DNA of 20,195 bases from Flavobacterium sp. (GCA_030152225.1 JASLHL010000290.1:1-20195), one strand, 5' to 3'. Positions 6,704 to 14,815 are shown, counted from the stretch's first letter. Translations and numbers: made by a program. The notes: generated by a model not told the origin, from the sequence alone.

Positions 6704-8662
6704 TTATTCATCATCTAGTGACCAAGAAAGTTGAATGTTTGAATCCGCAGGGGATACGCGTACATAGCCTTGCATCTCTTGGTGAAGAGCCGAACAGAAA
6801 TCCGTACAATAGAAAGGCCAAACACCTACTTGTTTAGGTTCCCATACAAAAGTTTCTGTTTTACCCGGTGTCACGAGGAGCTCGGATGTATTAGCACCCA
6901 ACATGCTGATTCCGTGTGGAACGTCAAAGTCTTGCTCTAAGTTCGTTACGTGGAAAAAGACTTTATCACCTACTTTTACACCTTCGATATTATCTGGGGT
7001 AAAGTGACTACGAATCATCGTCATATAGATGTGTACTTCATTTCCATTTCGCGTTACTTTAGTTTCAGCTGGTGATTTTACGGCATAAGGGTGTTTATTC
7101 TCATCGAGCTTATAGATTTGTCGAGATTTATCCTTAATCTTATCCGCTTTGATTGCCGCTGCATAATGCGGTTCACCAATTGTAGGGAAATCGAGCAATA
7201 GTTCCATTTTATCCCCTGTAATATCATAGAGTTGAGCGGAGTGATTTAAATCGGGTCCAACAGGTAAGTAACGGTCTTTGGTGATTTTATTCATCGCTAC
7301 TAAGTATTTACCATCTGGTTTTCTTGAGTTCCCCCCAGGAATCATCAAGTGTCCTACGGAATAATACGTTGGCTTGCGATCGATAATCTCCCAAGTTCCC
7401 AATTTCCATTTTACAACTTCAGATGAGATAAAGAACGTCGTATATGCATTGCCTTGACCATCAAATTCGGTATGCAACGGACCTAATCCAGGTTGTTCTA
7501 CTACACCTGCTAATACATCTTCAAATTTTAAGATAGGTAAACCATAAGCTTCTCCGTCAAATTTCTTTTTCTCAATGGCATCTAGCATTTTAGTAAAAGA
7601 GTGTACCGTTAGGTTAGCCGAAAGTTTTCCATTTCCGATGATGTATTCTCCAGAAGGGTCAACATCACAACCGTGCGGCGATTTTGGCGTAGGTAATAAG
7701 TACACCAAATCAGGAAATTCACTGGCGTCGAGGATTAACACCTCTTCTTTCATCGTATGCGTAGCCATATGTGTGGCATTGTCAAATTTATTATGCGCAT
7801 ACTTCACTGGCATTTTTTTTCCTTTCCCAGCTTTGATGTATTCTTCAGCTTTTTTCCAGTTTACCGCCGCAATAAAGTCCTTGTCATTTTGAGAGGCATT
7901 TACTTCTAGTAAGCTGTGTGCTTCTTCCGTATTATAGGTTGTAAAGAAGAACCAACCATGTGATTTTCCACGACCTGGGTGGGATAAGTCATAGTTAAAA
8001 CCAGGCATTTGAATTTGGAAAGACAAATCCATTTCTCCTGATTTTTGGTCTACTTTGATAAAAGATAGCGTTCCTTTAAAATTCCCTTTGTACTCTTTAA
8101 TAGAGATATCGCGTTGTGGAATAGGCACAGAAAAACGCGTTCCTGCTACAACATATTCTGTGTTTTCCGTTACGAAAGACGAGCTGTGATTCCCTGCACT
8201 ATTTGGAATTTCGATGATCTCAGCTGTACTGAAATCCTCCAAGTCAATACGTGCAATACGCGGGGTGTTATTCCCGTTGATGAAAATCCAACGTCCATCT
8301 AATTCCCCATTGGTTTGAGAAATATCAGGGTGGTGGGAGTCGTCCCAAGGAATAAATCCGTGAGAGGTCATTAACATGGGCTTGGTTTCTTCACTATAGC
8401 CATACCCTTTTTCAGGATCTTGTGAGAAAACAGGGATGACTTTAAAAAGTCTTCCTGAGGGTAAGCCATATACGGAGAGCTGACCGCTAAATCCTCCAGA
8501 GAAAAAACCATAGTACTCGTCATATTCTCCTGGTGCGACATATACTTTTTCTGCGGCATTCGACGAGAGCGCCCCCTTGCTATTCTGTCCTGATTTCGTG
8601 CAACTGACTAAGGTAAAGCCCGCCAGACAACTCATTAAGGTTAAATTGATAAACTTTTTCAT
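6704..8662 (-). CDS. nosZ: Nitrous oxide reductase NosZ, clade II (Sec/lipoprotein type)
   Basis: NosZ reduces N2O to N2 outside the cytoplasmic membrane using two copper centres. The 652-residue protein starts with a Sec lipoprotein signal: lipobox LVSC, lipidated Cys21, no twin-arginine. This is the mark of clade II enzymes in Bacteroidota. The N-terminal beta-propeller carries histidines that fit the CuZ ligands: H110 and H111 (DDSHHP), H330 (SPHGCDVDPSG), H397 (LHTEFDGQGNAYT) and H499 (GEPHY). H159 and H474 are further candidates. The C-terminal cupredoxin domain has the complete CuA set: H583 in VPHGISM, and C619, C623, H627 and M630 in FYCTDFCSALHQEMQGY. All catalytic motifs are present, so the enzyme should be active. 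It follows the cytochrome c gene by 16 bp and leads the nos maturation genes. No nosR is seen, as expected for clade II. Confidence 0.98.
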   Translation of the reverse strand: MKKFINLTLMSCLAGFTLVSCTKSGQNSKGALSSNAAEKVYVAPGEYDEYYGFFSGGFSGQLSVYGLPSGRLFKVIPVFSQDPEKGYGYSEETKPMLMTSHGFIPWDDSHHPDISQTNGELDGRWIFINGNNTPRIARIDLEDFSTAEIIEIPNSAGNHSSSFVTENTEYVVAGTRFSVPIPQRDISIKEYKGNFKGTLSFIKVDQKSGEMDLSFQIQMPGFNYDLSHPGRGKSHGWFFFTTYNTEEAHSLLEVNASQNDKDFIAAVNWKKAEEYIKAGKGKKMPVKYAHNKFDNATHMATHTMKEEVLILDASEFPDLVYLLPTPKSPHGCDVDPSGEYIIGNGKLSANLTVHSFTKMLDAIEKKKFDGEAYGLPILKFEDVLAGVVEQPGLGPLHTEFDGQGNAYTTFFISSEVVKWKLGTWEIIDRKPTYYSVGHLMIPGGNSRKPDGKYLVAMNKITKDRYLPVGPDLNHSAQLYDITGDKMELLLDFPTIGEPHYAAAIKADKIKDKSRQIYKLDENKHPYAVKSPAETKVTRNGNEVHIYMTMIRSHFTPDNIEGVKVGDKVFFHVTNLEQDFDVPHGISMLGANTSELLVTPGKTETFVWEPKQVGVWPFYCTDFCSALHQEMQGYVRVSPADSNIQLSWSLDDE

Positions 8663-8678
8663 ACGTTATAGTGTTAAG

Positions 8679-9200
8679 TTACAGTGTTCTAAAATATTCT
8701 AAAACGGCACGGGCTTCTTCTTCTGTTAGATTCTGATTCGCCATCGGTGCACCGTTAAATTCTTTTAATAACTCCTGTGCTAATGGATCATTTTCAATCA
8801 TATTCTCTGGGTTTAAAATCATATTCATTACCCATTCTGGTGTACGACGCTCTAAGATACCCTTAGGTGCTGGTCCGATAAATTTTTTATCAGGCTTGTG
8901 ACAAGCCGTACACATCGCTTTGAATACTTCTTGACCTTTCGTAGCCATGGCTTGATCAATGTCACCTAACACAAGGGTTTTGATTGGTCCTTTTCCTTTA
9001 TTTACTAAATCTACGCGTTCCGAAGCAGGTGCATTTGCATTTGCATCTGTTGAAGTAGATTTCGTTTCTGTAGGAACTTCTACTTTTCTTTCATTTGTTG
9101 TTACTGTTCCGTCTGATGTGGGTTTTGCAGTTTTGTCTCCACAAGAAAGAAGGGTAAAACAGCCTGTTAGTAGCATAAATGATAGCGCTTTTGATTTCAT
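8679..9200 (-). CDS. Lipoprotein c-type cytochrome, probable electron donor to NosZ
   Basis: The 173-residue protein has a lipoprotein signal with lipobox LLSC (Cys20). A flexible linker rich in Thr, Lys, Ala and Glu follows (about 21-75). Then comes one class I cytochrome c domain with haem motif CTACH (97-101) and the axial Met in GAPM (Met153). It is the first gene of the nos operon and is separated from nosZ by 16 bp. Clade II clusters commonly include such monohaem cytochromes, which pass electrons from the quinol-cytochrome c pathway to the CuA site of NosZ. Both proteins are predicted lipoproteins, so they would be tethered to the same membrane surface. The cytochrome assignment is firm; the direct partner role is inferred from position. 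Confidence 0.9.
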   Translation of the reverse strand: MKSKALSFMLLTGCFTLLSCGDKTAKPTSDGTVTTNERKVEVPTETKSTSTDANANAPASERVDLVNKGKGPIKTLVLGDIDQAMATKGQEVFKAMCTACHKPDKKFIGPAPKGILERRTPEWVMNMILNPENMIENDPLAQELLKEFNGAPMANQNLTEEEARAVLEYFRTL

Positions 9201-9229
9201 CTTGATATAGTTTAGATATTATTTTAACC

Positions 9230-9275
9230 CAAAGTTAGCCCTAGATGAAGGGAGTATTTTATGACTCAGATCACA
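9230..9275 (-). promoter_or_regulatory. nos operon promoter with a Crp/Fnr-type site at about -41.5
   Basis: On the minus strand TAACTTTG (9237-9230) is an exact match to the Bacteroidota -7 box TAnnTTTG. There is no TTG at the -33 distance. Instead, 9260-9275 read TATGACTCAGATCACA, close to the Crp-type dyad TGTGA-N6-TCACA (9 of 10 positions). If transcription starts about 7.5 nt from the box centre (near 9226), the dyad centre falls at -41.5, the classic class II activator position. This suggests that a Crp/Fnr-family protein switches on N2O respiration. Confidence 0.6.
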
Positions 9276-9478
9276 AAAGTGTTAATAAAGGAGTTTTTTA
9301 TCCTTTTTCTTGTTTTTAATGTCATTTATCACCAAAAATCCTCTGATTACAAGAGAGAGGTGTAAGAAAATCACGTCATTTGTTTTGTGTTTAAAGTTGT
9401 TGTTTATGTTAATTTAGATGTGCTTTTTATTTTATTTAGTATTTAATGTGTTAATTTGTATTAATAATTATTTATGTT

Positions 9479-10645
9479 ATGAAAAAGATACTGTTTGTTT
9501 TGTTTTTTGTGTTAATTCACCTGCATACAATGGCCCAAAAGGGAATATTTAAACGAGGAACAATTAGCCCAAGCGTTTACAAGGAACAAGTAAGCTATAC
9601 AAGGGTAGATAAGCTGATTTATGTAACAGTGGAAATAAAAGGAAAGGAGTATGTTTTTCTGGTAGATACTGGAGCTCCTTCAACAATTCGAAAAGGATTG
9701 GATGTTGATGCTGTTTTTCTAGAACGTCTGTCTATCATGGACGCCATGCAAAACACACAAGAGGTCGAATACGTTACTATACCTGCTGTGAAAATGGGGA
9801 ATTTAACCTTTGAAAATTTTGTGTTTATGCGGGAAGACCTGTCGGTTTTTGACGACTTGGGTATTGATGGAATTCTTGGAGGCAATATGACAGCCAAGAG
9901 TGTGTGGGATTTTGACCTGTATCACGATGCAATTGTGATTTCCAGTCATTTCGATACGCAATTGAAGACCGCTAATTTCTCTTGTTTAAAAGTAAAGAAA
10001 ACCGCTATTGGCACTCCCTTGCTTACATTGACGTACTTTGATCAGGTGAAAGAAAAGGGGATTTTTTTTGATACGGGCTATAACGGATTGTTTTATTTGA
10101 GTACTATTATGTTTGAAAAGGTAAAGCCATACGCTTCTCATTATATTACAGGAGAAGGTGTATTGAGTACAAATGCCTTTGGGGTTAGTTCAGGAGAAAC
10201 CGCACTGTTGCCTCTATCCATGAAGGTGGGAAAACAATTGATTCCGACCTTTTTAGCGGATGTGGAAGAAGATGAGGAAAGCAATTTAGGAGTAGAGTGG
10301 TTGTCTTACTACCGCGTAATCCTGCACGGCAACAAGTTTTATTTCGCCCCGTATGAAAACAAAAAGTTCGAAGCGAATTTTAGTGGAAAAGGATTGAAAA
10401 CAAGGATAGAAAATGGGGAATTGATGGTCACATTTATTTGGCATAATTCACCTGCGCATCAAGCTGGAATTCAAGTGGGGGATACAATACAGGTAGTAAA
10501 TGGACAAAACGTGGGGCAATTAACGTTGACTGAAAAAGAAAAATTGAAAGAACAACTACAGTCTTCTCCTGATGTTACACTTGAAATTAGTAGAATTAAT
10601 ACGGAGATTGTATTGAAAGAGGAAGTGCTCCTAAAAGGAAAATAA
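9479..10645 (+). CDS. Secreted two-lobed aspartic protease-like protein with C-terminal PDZ domain (copy 1)
   Basis: The 388-residue protein starts with a Sec signal peptide (to about residue 19, HTMAQ). Two retropepsin-like halves follow. The first has VDTGAPSTI (catalytic-type DTG at 63-65) and the flap-to-core motif GIDGILGG (128-135). The second has FFDTGYNGLFYL (DTG at 198-200) and a GVEWLSYYRV strand near 271-280. A PDZ domain covers about 305-385, with the HNSPAHQAGIQVGDTIQVVNG signature. Having two DTG sites on one chain means an active site could form within a monomer, as in pepsins, rather than by dimerisation as in retropepsins. The substrate is unknown; the protein would act in the periplasm or at the surface. 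A paralogue of identical length lies at 18658-19824. It is divergent from the nos operon and not part of the oxidase operon, since a terminator follows. Confidence 0.88.
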   Translation: MKKILFVLFFVLIHLHTMAQKGIFKRGTISPSVYKEQVSYTRVDKLIYVTVEIKGKEYVFLVDTGAPSTIRKGLDVDAVFLERLSIMDAMQNTQEVEYVTIPAVKMGNLTFENFVFMREDLSVFDDLGIDGILGGNMTAKSVWDFDLYHDAIVISSHFDTQLKTANFSCLKVKKTAIGTPLLTLTYFDQVKEKGIFFDTGYNGLFYLSTIMFEKVKPYASHYITGEGVLSTNAFGVSSGETALLPLSMKVGKQLIPTFLADVEEDEESNLGVEWLSYYRVILHGNKFYFAPYENKKFEANFSGKGLKTRIENGELMVTFIWHNSPAHQAGIQVGDTIQVVNGQNVGQLTLTEKEKLKEQLQSSPDVTLEISRINTEIVLKEEVLLKGK

Positions 10646-10692
10646 TTTTGACCTAGCAGCCATGCAGTAGTAAAACAGTTGTATTCCTGTAC

Positions 10693-10716
10693 AGCATGCG
10701 GTTTTCGTATGCTTTT
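10693..10716 (+). terminator. Probable terminator after the first aspartic protease gene
   Basis: AGCATGCG (10693-10700) can pair with CGTATGCT (10706-10713), including one G-U pair, around a 5-nt loop. A short T tract (10713-10716) follows. The stem is good but the T tract is short, so strength is uncertain. It lies 47 bp after the stop codon. The rest of 10717-10751 holds only a small GACCA/TGGTC hairpin. Confidence 0.5.
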
Positions 10717-10751
10717 ATTGGACCAAAATCTGGTCTAGCTAAGTTTGTGTT

Positions 10752-10791
10752 ATCTGAACTATGTCAATGGTTCAGATGTCTTTTACCTTTG
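10752..10791 (+). promoter_or_regulatory. Promoter and palindromic operator of the heme-copper oxidase operon
   Basis: TACCTTTG (10784-10791) is an exact TAnnTTTG -7 box. Upstream, ATCTGAAC (10752-10759) and GTTCAGAT (10770-10777) form a perfect 8-bp inverted repeat with a 10-nt spacer. Within it, 10754-10767 read CTGAACTATGTCAA, a 7 of 8 match to the FNR-type TTGA-N6-TCAA. No TTG is found at -33. The palindrome centre lies near -30 and the embedded FNR-like box near -34.5 of the predicted start, so the element may be an unusual activator site or a repressor site. Confidence 0.5.
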
Positions 10792-10896
10792 ACTTAAATA
10801 AAAGGGAGTCCTTAAAGCAGTGAGTAATTAAGACTCATTTGATGAGGATTCAACCTTGTTGTAAGTCTTTGAAATAAACTGTAATACATACTTAGC

Positions 10897-13029
10897 ATGA
10901 AAATTGTCTTTTTTACGGACGGTGTTGTTCCGTTGAGCACTTCTTTTTTTATACCCGCCATAGCAATAGAAACACCTGCGATGAAGCCGTTGTCTTTTGC
11001 GTTTAATGAAAGCAATACCGCGATTTTACTTCTGATCGCCATGACAGTACTAACGGTAATCGCTTGTGGATTTTTATATGTTGAAGCCAAACAACTATTA
11101 CAGGCGTATCAGCAAAGGAAAACAGCGCAGTTGAAGAAAGAAGAGCAACCGTTGTCTTGCTTGAAGTCCAATCAAATGAAGCAATTGCTTGATTTAATAC
11201 GATCAAAAAAACAGCCTATTGCATTGGTACTGGGGTTCTTTTTTCAACTCCCACTATGGGCACAGACCTCGATGCGGTTGGAGGATCGTCCACTTTTAAA
11301 AGAGCCTGGCATTTGGATTATTTTTATACTAATTGCCATTCCCATTATTTTGGGAGGTTGGATGATGGCGGTTCAAGTCTATCACATTATTAAGAGTCAA
11401 CGGCAAAAGCTACACAACCAAGAAGTAGATCGTTTAATTCACTATTTCGAGAATTTATCAGAAGAAGATCTGGAGGTGTTTATGCAGCGCAAAGAGGCGT
11501 TGGATTATACGCTTTCGGATCAGGAATTATCAGGAGCACAAGAAGCGCGAGATCAGAAAGGATTGATCAGCATTCAGGAACGCGATGGCTTACCTGTGGT
11601 AGCCGCAAAGAAAAAAAATGAAAAGAACCTCGATATCGATCCTAAGCTTACCCAAGTAATTCTTTGGTTTTTGGGTACAGCGAGTTTTTGGTTGCTTTTT
11701 GGAACAACAGTAGGTGAGTACCTGGGGATTAAGTTTGTCGCTCCAGATATCGATCAAACCAGTTGGTTAAGTTTCGGTCGCTTGCGTCCCGTACATACGA
11801 ATGCCGTATTTTGGGGCTGGTCTTCCTTGGGGATGATTGGTTTAGGTTACTATATTGTTCCTCGTGTAAGCAATACGGTATTAGCGAGTTACAAATGGGC
11901 GTGGTATTCGCTCATTTTGATTAATGCCTCCGTCTTCCTTGGTTCGATCAGTTTAATGGCGGGTATTAACAATGGAGGAGGTGAATATCGCGAGTACATT
12001 TGGCCGATTATGTTGCTCTTTGCCTTGGGGTTATACTTTACCTTGCGCAACTACCTCAAGACCATTGCACAGCGTAAAACAGAAGAAATCTATATTTCCA
12101 ATTGGTATATTGTCGCTGCGGTTATTTTTATTAGCGTTGTGGCCGTGGTAGGCTATCTTCCCTATTGGCAAGACGGATTAGGTGAAACTATTGTACAAGG
12201 CTACTATATGCATCAAGCGGTAGGAATGTGGTTTATGTTGTTTACCTTGGGAATTGTGTACTACTTCGTTCCCCAACAGCTCAATAAACCCATTTATTCC
12301 TATAGCTTGGGAATCTTGGCTTTTTGGACGCAAATTCTTTTTTATACCCTTATTGGTACGCATCACTTTGTATTCAGTGCCATTCCTTGGTGGTTGCAAA
12401 CAGTCGCTATTGTTGCCAGTGTTGGGATGGTGATTCCCGTAGTTGCGGGAACGACAAACTTCATTATGACCTTTAATGGGGCATGGCACAAGGTTAGAGA
12501 TAGCTATACGGTGCCTTTTCTTGTGGTGGGCATCATCTTTTACTTTACGGGTTCACTACAAGGAACAGCAGAGTCTTTTCGCTTTACCAATTTACTGTGG
12601 CACTTTACTGATTTTACCGTAGCGCATTCGCATTTAACTATGTATGGTATTATTGCTTTTTTACTATGGGGCGGTATTTATGCGTTAGTACCACAACTAA
12701 CGGGAAGAGAGGCACCACAAATTACAGTAGGCGCCCATTTTTGGCTGGCATTGATCGGGTTGCTATTTTATTCAATTCCCTTAATGTATGGCGGAACTTT
12801 ACGCGGTATGCTGTGGATGGGAGATGCACCTTTTATTGAAAGCGTAAAGCTCATGATGCCTTATTGGTTATGGCGCGCCATTGGGGGCAGTTTGATGTGG
12901 ATCTCTCATGTGTTTTTTGCCTTTAACTTTTACAGCATGATTCGATCACCTCAACCCAAAGAAACGGCAAGCGCCACCCTTGCACTTGAAAAACTACAAG
13001 ATCAAATCAAGTCTAGTACAAACTCTTAA
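10897..13029 (+). CDS. CcoN-like heme-copper oxidase catalytic subunit with long N-terminal extension
   Basis: The 710-residue protein is about 235 residues longer than a usual CcoN. The core (from about 250) has the haem ligand H300 (RPVHTN), the EYxE pair E363/E366 known from cbb3 subunits, CuB ligand H439 (YYMHQAVG), and Y483 at the place of the cross-linked tyrosine. H489/H490 (GTHH) and the HxH pair H577/H579 (VAHSHL) complete the set. These mark a C-family oxidase that should reduce oxygen at a binuclear centre. The glutamate of the cbb3 STFEGP motif is Gln555 here (GSLQGT). The extension has helices at 41-62 and 136-160, a signal-like segment at 104-122 and a charged region at 165-245. 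This layout looks like a CcoP-type N-terminus fused ahead of CcoN. Alternative starts exist at 10981 and 11176. It heads an operon with a cytochrome c gene 9 bp downstream. Confidence 0.88.
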   Translation: MKIVFFTDGVVPLSTSFFIPAIAIETPAMKPLSFAFNESNTAILLLIAMTVLTVIACGFLYVEAKQLLQAYQQRKTAQLKKEEQPLSCLKSNQMKQLLDLIRSKKQPIALVLGFFFQLPLWAQTSMRLEDRPLLKEPGIWIIFILIAIPIILGGWMMAVQVYHIIKSQRQKLHNQEVDRLIHYFENLSEEDLEVFMQRKEALDYTLSDQELSGAQEARDQKGLISIQERDGLPVVAAKKKNEKNLDIDPKLTQVILWFLGTASFWLLFGTTVGEYLGIKFVAPDIDQTSWLSFGRLRPVHTNAVFWGWSSLGMIGLGYYIVPRVSNTVLASYKWAWYSLILINASVFLGSISLMAGINNGGGEYREYIWPIMLLFALGLYFTLRNYLKTIAQRKTEEIYISNWYIVAAVIFISVVAVVGYLPYWQDGLGETIVQGYYMHQAVGMWFMLFTLGIVYYFVPQQLNKPIYSYSLGILAFWTQILFYTLIGTHHFVFSAIPWWLQTVAIVASVGMVIPVVAGTTNFIMTFNGAWHKVRDSYTVPFLVVGIIFYFTGSLQGTAESFRFTNLLWHFTDFTVAHSHLTMYGIIAFLLWGGIYALVPQLTGREAPQITVGAHFWLALIGLLFYSIPLMYGGTLRGMLWMGDAPFIESVKLMMPYWLWRAIGGSLMWISHVFFAFNFYSMIRSPQPKETASATLALEKLQDQIKSSTNS

Positions 13030-13038
13030 TTTTTATTC

Positions 13039-14055
13039 ATGGATATTTTCAATAATCATAAAAAATTATACCTCGTTGCCAGTGTATTATTTGTTGTATT
13101 AACGCTGTTTGTCGCTGTTATCCCAGCCTTGGATAATCAGTCGAGAATCCAGCCATTGCCCGATGCGGAACCACTAAGTGAGGCAGCAGTACGCGGAAAA
13201 AAAGTATTTATAGCCAATGGATGCGTCGCCTGCCACAGTCAGCAAGTGCGAAATGTTGAAATGGATCGAAAATGGGGGAGTAGACCGTCTATGTCTGCTG
13301 ATTATGCAGGCAATAAACGGATCGATGTATGGACGAATACTGCTACATTGATGGGAACAGAACGCACAGGACCCGATCTAACCGATATAGGCACGCGACA
13401 ACCCAGTATCGATTGGCATCTTGTACACCTGTTTAATCCGCGAATTGTCGTAAAAGAATCCGTAATGCCCGCCTATCCTTTTTTATTCCAATACAAACAC
13501 AGCCCGTCTGATACGGATGTTATTGTATCCGTACCTGAGGGATTTGGCAACCCCAAAAAAGGACAAGTAGTTGCGACGGAAGAAGCGCTGGATCTCGTGG
13601 CATACTTGCGTGAACTCAAACAAGCGAAATTACCTGGAGCTAGTGTAGCACCTGAATTTCTGTATCCAATGAAGGAAAAAGCAACCGTTCAAGTAGAAGG
13701 AGGAACAGCAGATACAGGTGTGGATGGAAAAAACCTATACGCAACGAATTGTGCGACTTGTCATCAATCGAATGGTGAAGGATTAGCTGGTGCATTTCCT
13801 CCATTGAAAAACAGCCCGATTGTTATGGCAGAGAACTTACAGCTCTTTGTGGATATTATCATGAATGGATATGATGCCAGAGGAGAATATGGAGTAATGC
13901 CAGCTGTAGGAACAAACCTTAACTGGACGGCTAAAGAAGTAACCGCTATTGTCAATTACGAACGAAATAATTGGGGAAATCAAGCCCCTTTAGTTACAGT
14001 AGAGGAAGTAAAAGAGATCATGGATTACATTAATGAAATGAAAGCTAAACAATGA
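13039..14055 (+). CDS. Dihaem cytochrome c subunit: CcoO-like domain fused to a second cytochrome c domain
   Basis: The 338-residue protein has one N-terminal membrane anchor (about 10-31). A CcoO-type domain follows with haem motif CVACHSQQVR (62-66). Downstream come RTGPDLTDIG, the WHLVHLFNPR stretch and the axial Met in SVMPAYPFL (M143), all characteristic of cbb3 subunit II. A second class I domain holds CATCH (238-242) with probable axial Met in GVMPAVG (M287). CcoO normally has one haem and CcoP two, so this protein combines the CcoO domain with one extra cytochrome module and may replace CcoP. It would carry electrons from soluble or membrane cytochromes to the catalytic subunit encoded 9 bp upstream. 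Its stop codon overlaps a mini start codon produced by a 14-bp duplication (see findings). Confidence 0.92.
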   Translation: MDIFNNHKKLYLVASVLFVVLTLFVAVIPALDNQSRIQPLPDAEPLSEAAVRGKKVFIANGCVACHSQQVRNVEMDRKWGSRPSMSADYAGNKRIDVWTNTATLMGTERTGPDLTDIGTRQPSIDWHLVHLFNPRIVVKESVMPAYPFLFQYKHSPSDTDVIVSVPEGFGNPKKGQVVATEEALDLVAYLRELKQAKLPGASVAPEFLYPMKEKATVQVEGGTADTGVDGKNLYATNCATCHQSNGEGLAGAFPPLKNSPIVMAENLQLFVDIIMNGYDARGEYGVMPAVGTNLNWTAKEVTAIVNYERNNWGNQAPLVTVEEVKEIMDYINEMKAKQ

Positions 14056-14065
14056 AAGTAAAACA

Positions 14066-14353
14066 ATGAAAGTAAAACAAAACATTATCCTGGGGTTACT
14101 CGTTTTTTTTACCACGGGAACCCTGATGGCCTGTCCTGTTTGTGAACGCAATCAGCCAAAAGTATTAAAGGGAATTGTACACGGTTCAGGCCCTGATAGT
14201 CAATGGGATTATCTTATTATTACAGCAGTTGCTATTGTCGTGATCTTCACGTTGATTTTTTCAGTTAAATGGTTGATTAAGCCAGGAGAAAGGAGCGATA
14301 GCCACATCAAAAGAACAGTTTTAAATGAGTTGTATCATGGAACAAAAAAGTAA
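14066..14353 (+). CDS. Small membrane protein with extracytoplasmic CPVC motif
   Basis: I do not recognise a named family. The 95-residue protein has a signal peptide-like start (to about residue 22, GTLMA). A short extracytoplasmic segment beginning CPVCERNQPKVLKG follows, then one transmembrane helix (about 50-70) and a basic cytoplasmic tail. The CxxC just after the signal could be a redox or metal-binding pair, or the first Cys could even be a lipidation site. It sits third in the oxidase operon, starts 10 bp after the cytochrome gene, and its end overlaps the next gene. A role in assembly or as a small structural subunit of the oxidase, in the position where other operons have CcoQ/FixH-type proteins, is an inference from context only. 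Confidence 0.75.
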   Translation: MKVKQNIILGLLVFFTTGTLMACPVCERNQPKVLKGIVHGSGPDSQWDYLIITAVAIVVIFTLIFSVKWLIKPGERSDSHIKRTVLNELYHGTKK

Positions 14354-14747
14354 AGTTTACCTCTTCCTTGATGAAGAGACCCAACCCATTGCTGTTTTGG
14401 AAACACCCATTACCTTTGCATTGGATACCCATAAACTGATTGATGGTGATCATATGCTAACCATTGTTAGTAAGGATTATACAGGTAAAGAAGGGATTCG
14501 AAAGATTCCCTTCACGGTTAGAAATGGACCTGCCATAGCTGTTGAAGGGATTAAAGAAGAAGCTGTAGTGGATGGCATTGTTGATATTATGGTTAATGCC
14601 TATGGAAAAGCAGATCAAAAAACCTTTTTAATTACAGGGAGTGAAACGCCTCAAAGTATTCCGTATTGGGTGTGGATTACGATCATAGTAGTCGTTGCTT
14701 GGGGATTGTACTATATGGTGCGCTATTTTGCCGAGGCAAGCTTGTGA
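14337..14747 (+). CDS. Tail-anchored Ig-like domain protein of the oxidase operon
   Basis: This protein is about 136 residues from the ATG at 14337. An in-frame ATG at 14325 would add four residues. There is no signal peptide at the start. Residues about 10-60 look like a bacterial Ig-like beta-sandwich, with LDTHKLIDGDHMLTIVSKDYTGKEGIRKIPFTVRN showing the DG-H-L-V-x-D-x-G pattern as separate short motifs. A second strand-rich part follows (60-105). A C-terminal helix (about 113-132, PYWVWITIIVVVAWGLYYMV) anchors it in the membrane. It is the last gene of the operon, overlaps the preceding gene by 17 bp, and is followed by a strong terminator. It may be an accessory subunit or an assembly factor of the oxidase; the function is unproven. 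Confidence 0.72.
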   Translation: MEQKSKVYLFLDEETQPIAVLETPITFALDTHKLIDGDHMLTIVSKDYTGKEGIRKIPFTVRNGPAIAVEGIKEEAVVDGIVDIMVNAYGKADQKTFLITGSETPQSIPYWVWITIIVVVAWGLYYMVRYFAEASL

Positions 14748-14781
14748 GAGGGAATTTAAAAGTACTATATCTGGAAGATAA

Positions 14782-14815
14782 AAAAAACGCTGCGTGTTGA
14801 ACGCAGCGTTTTTTT
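14782..14815. terminator. Bidirectional rho-independent terminator
   Basis: A perfect 14-bp stem (14782-14795 with 14801-14814) has a GC-rich core ACGCTGCGT/ACGCAGCGT and a 5-nt loop. It is flanked by an A run on the left and a T run on the right. It can end transcription of the oxidase operon from the left and of the glutaredoxin-like gene from the right. Confidence 0.93.

Noticed and set aside
10897..13029. NorB nitric oxide reductase
   Set aside because: The helix VI region reads MHQAVGMWF without the NorB glutamate, and the oxidase-type tyrosine before GTHH is present; the partner is CcoO-like. NO reduction is kept only as a question.
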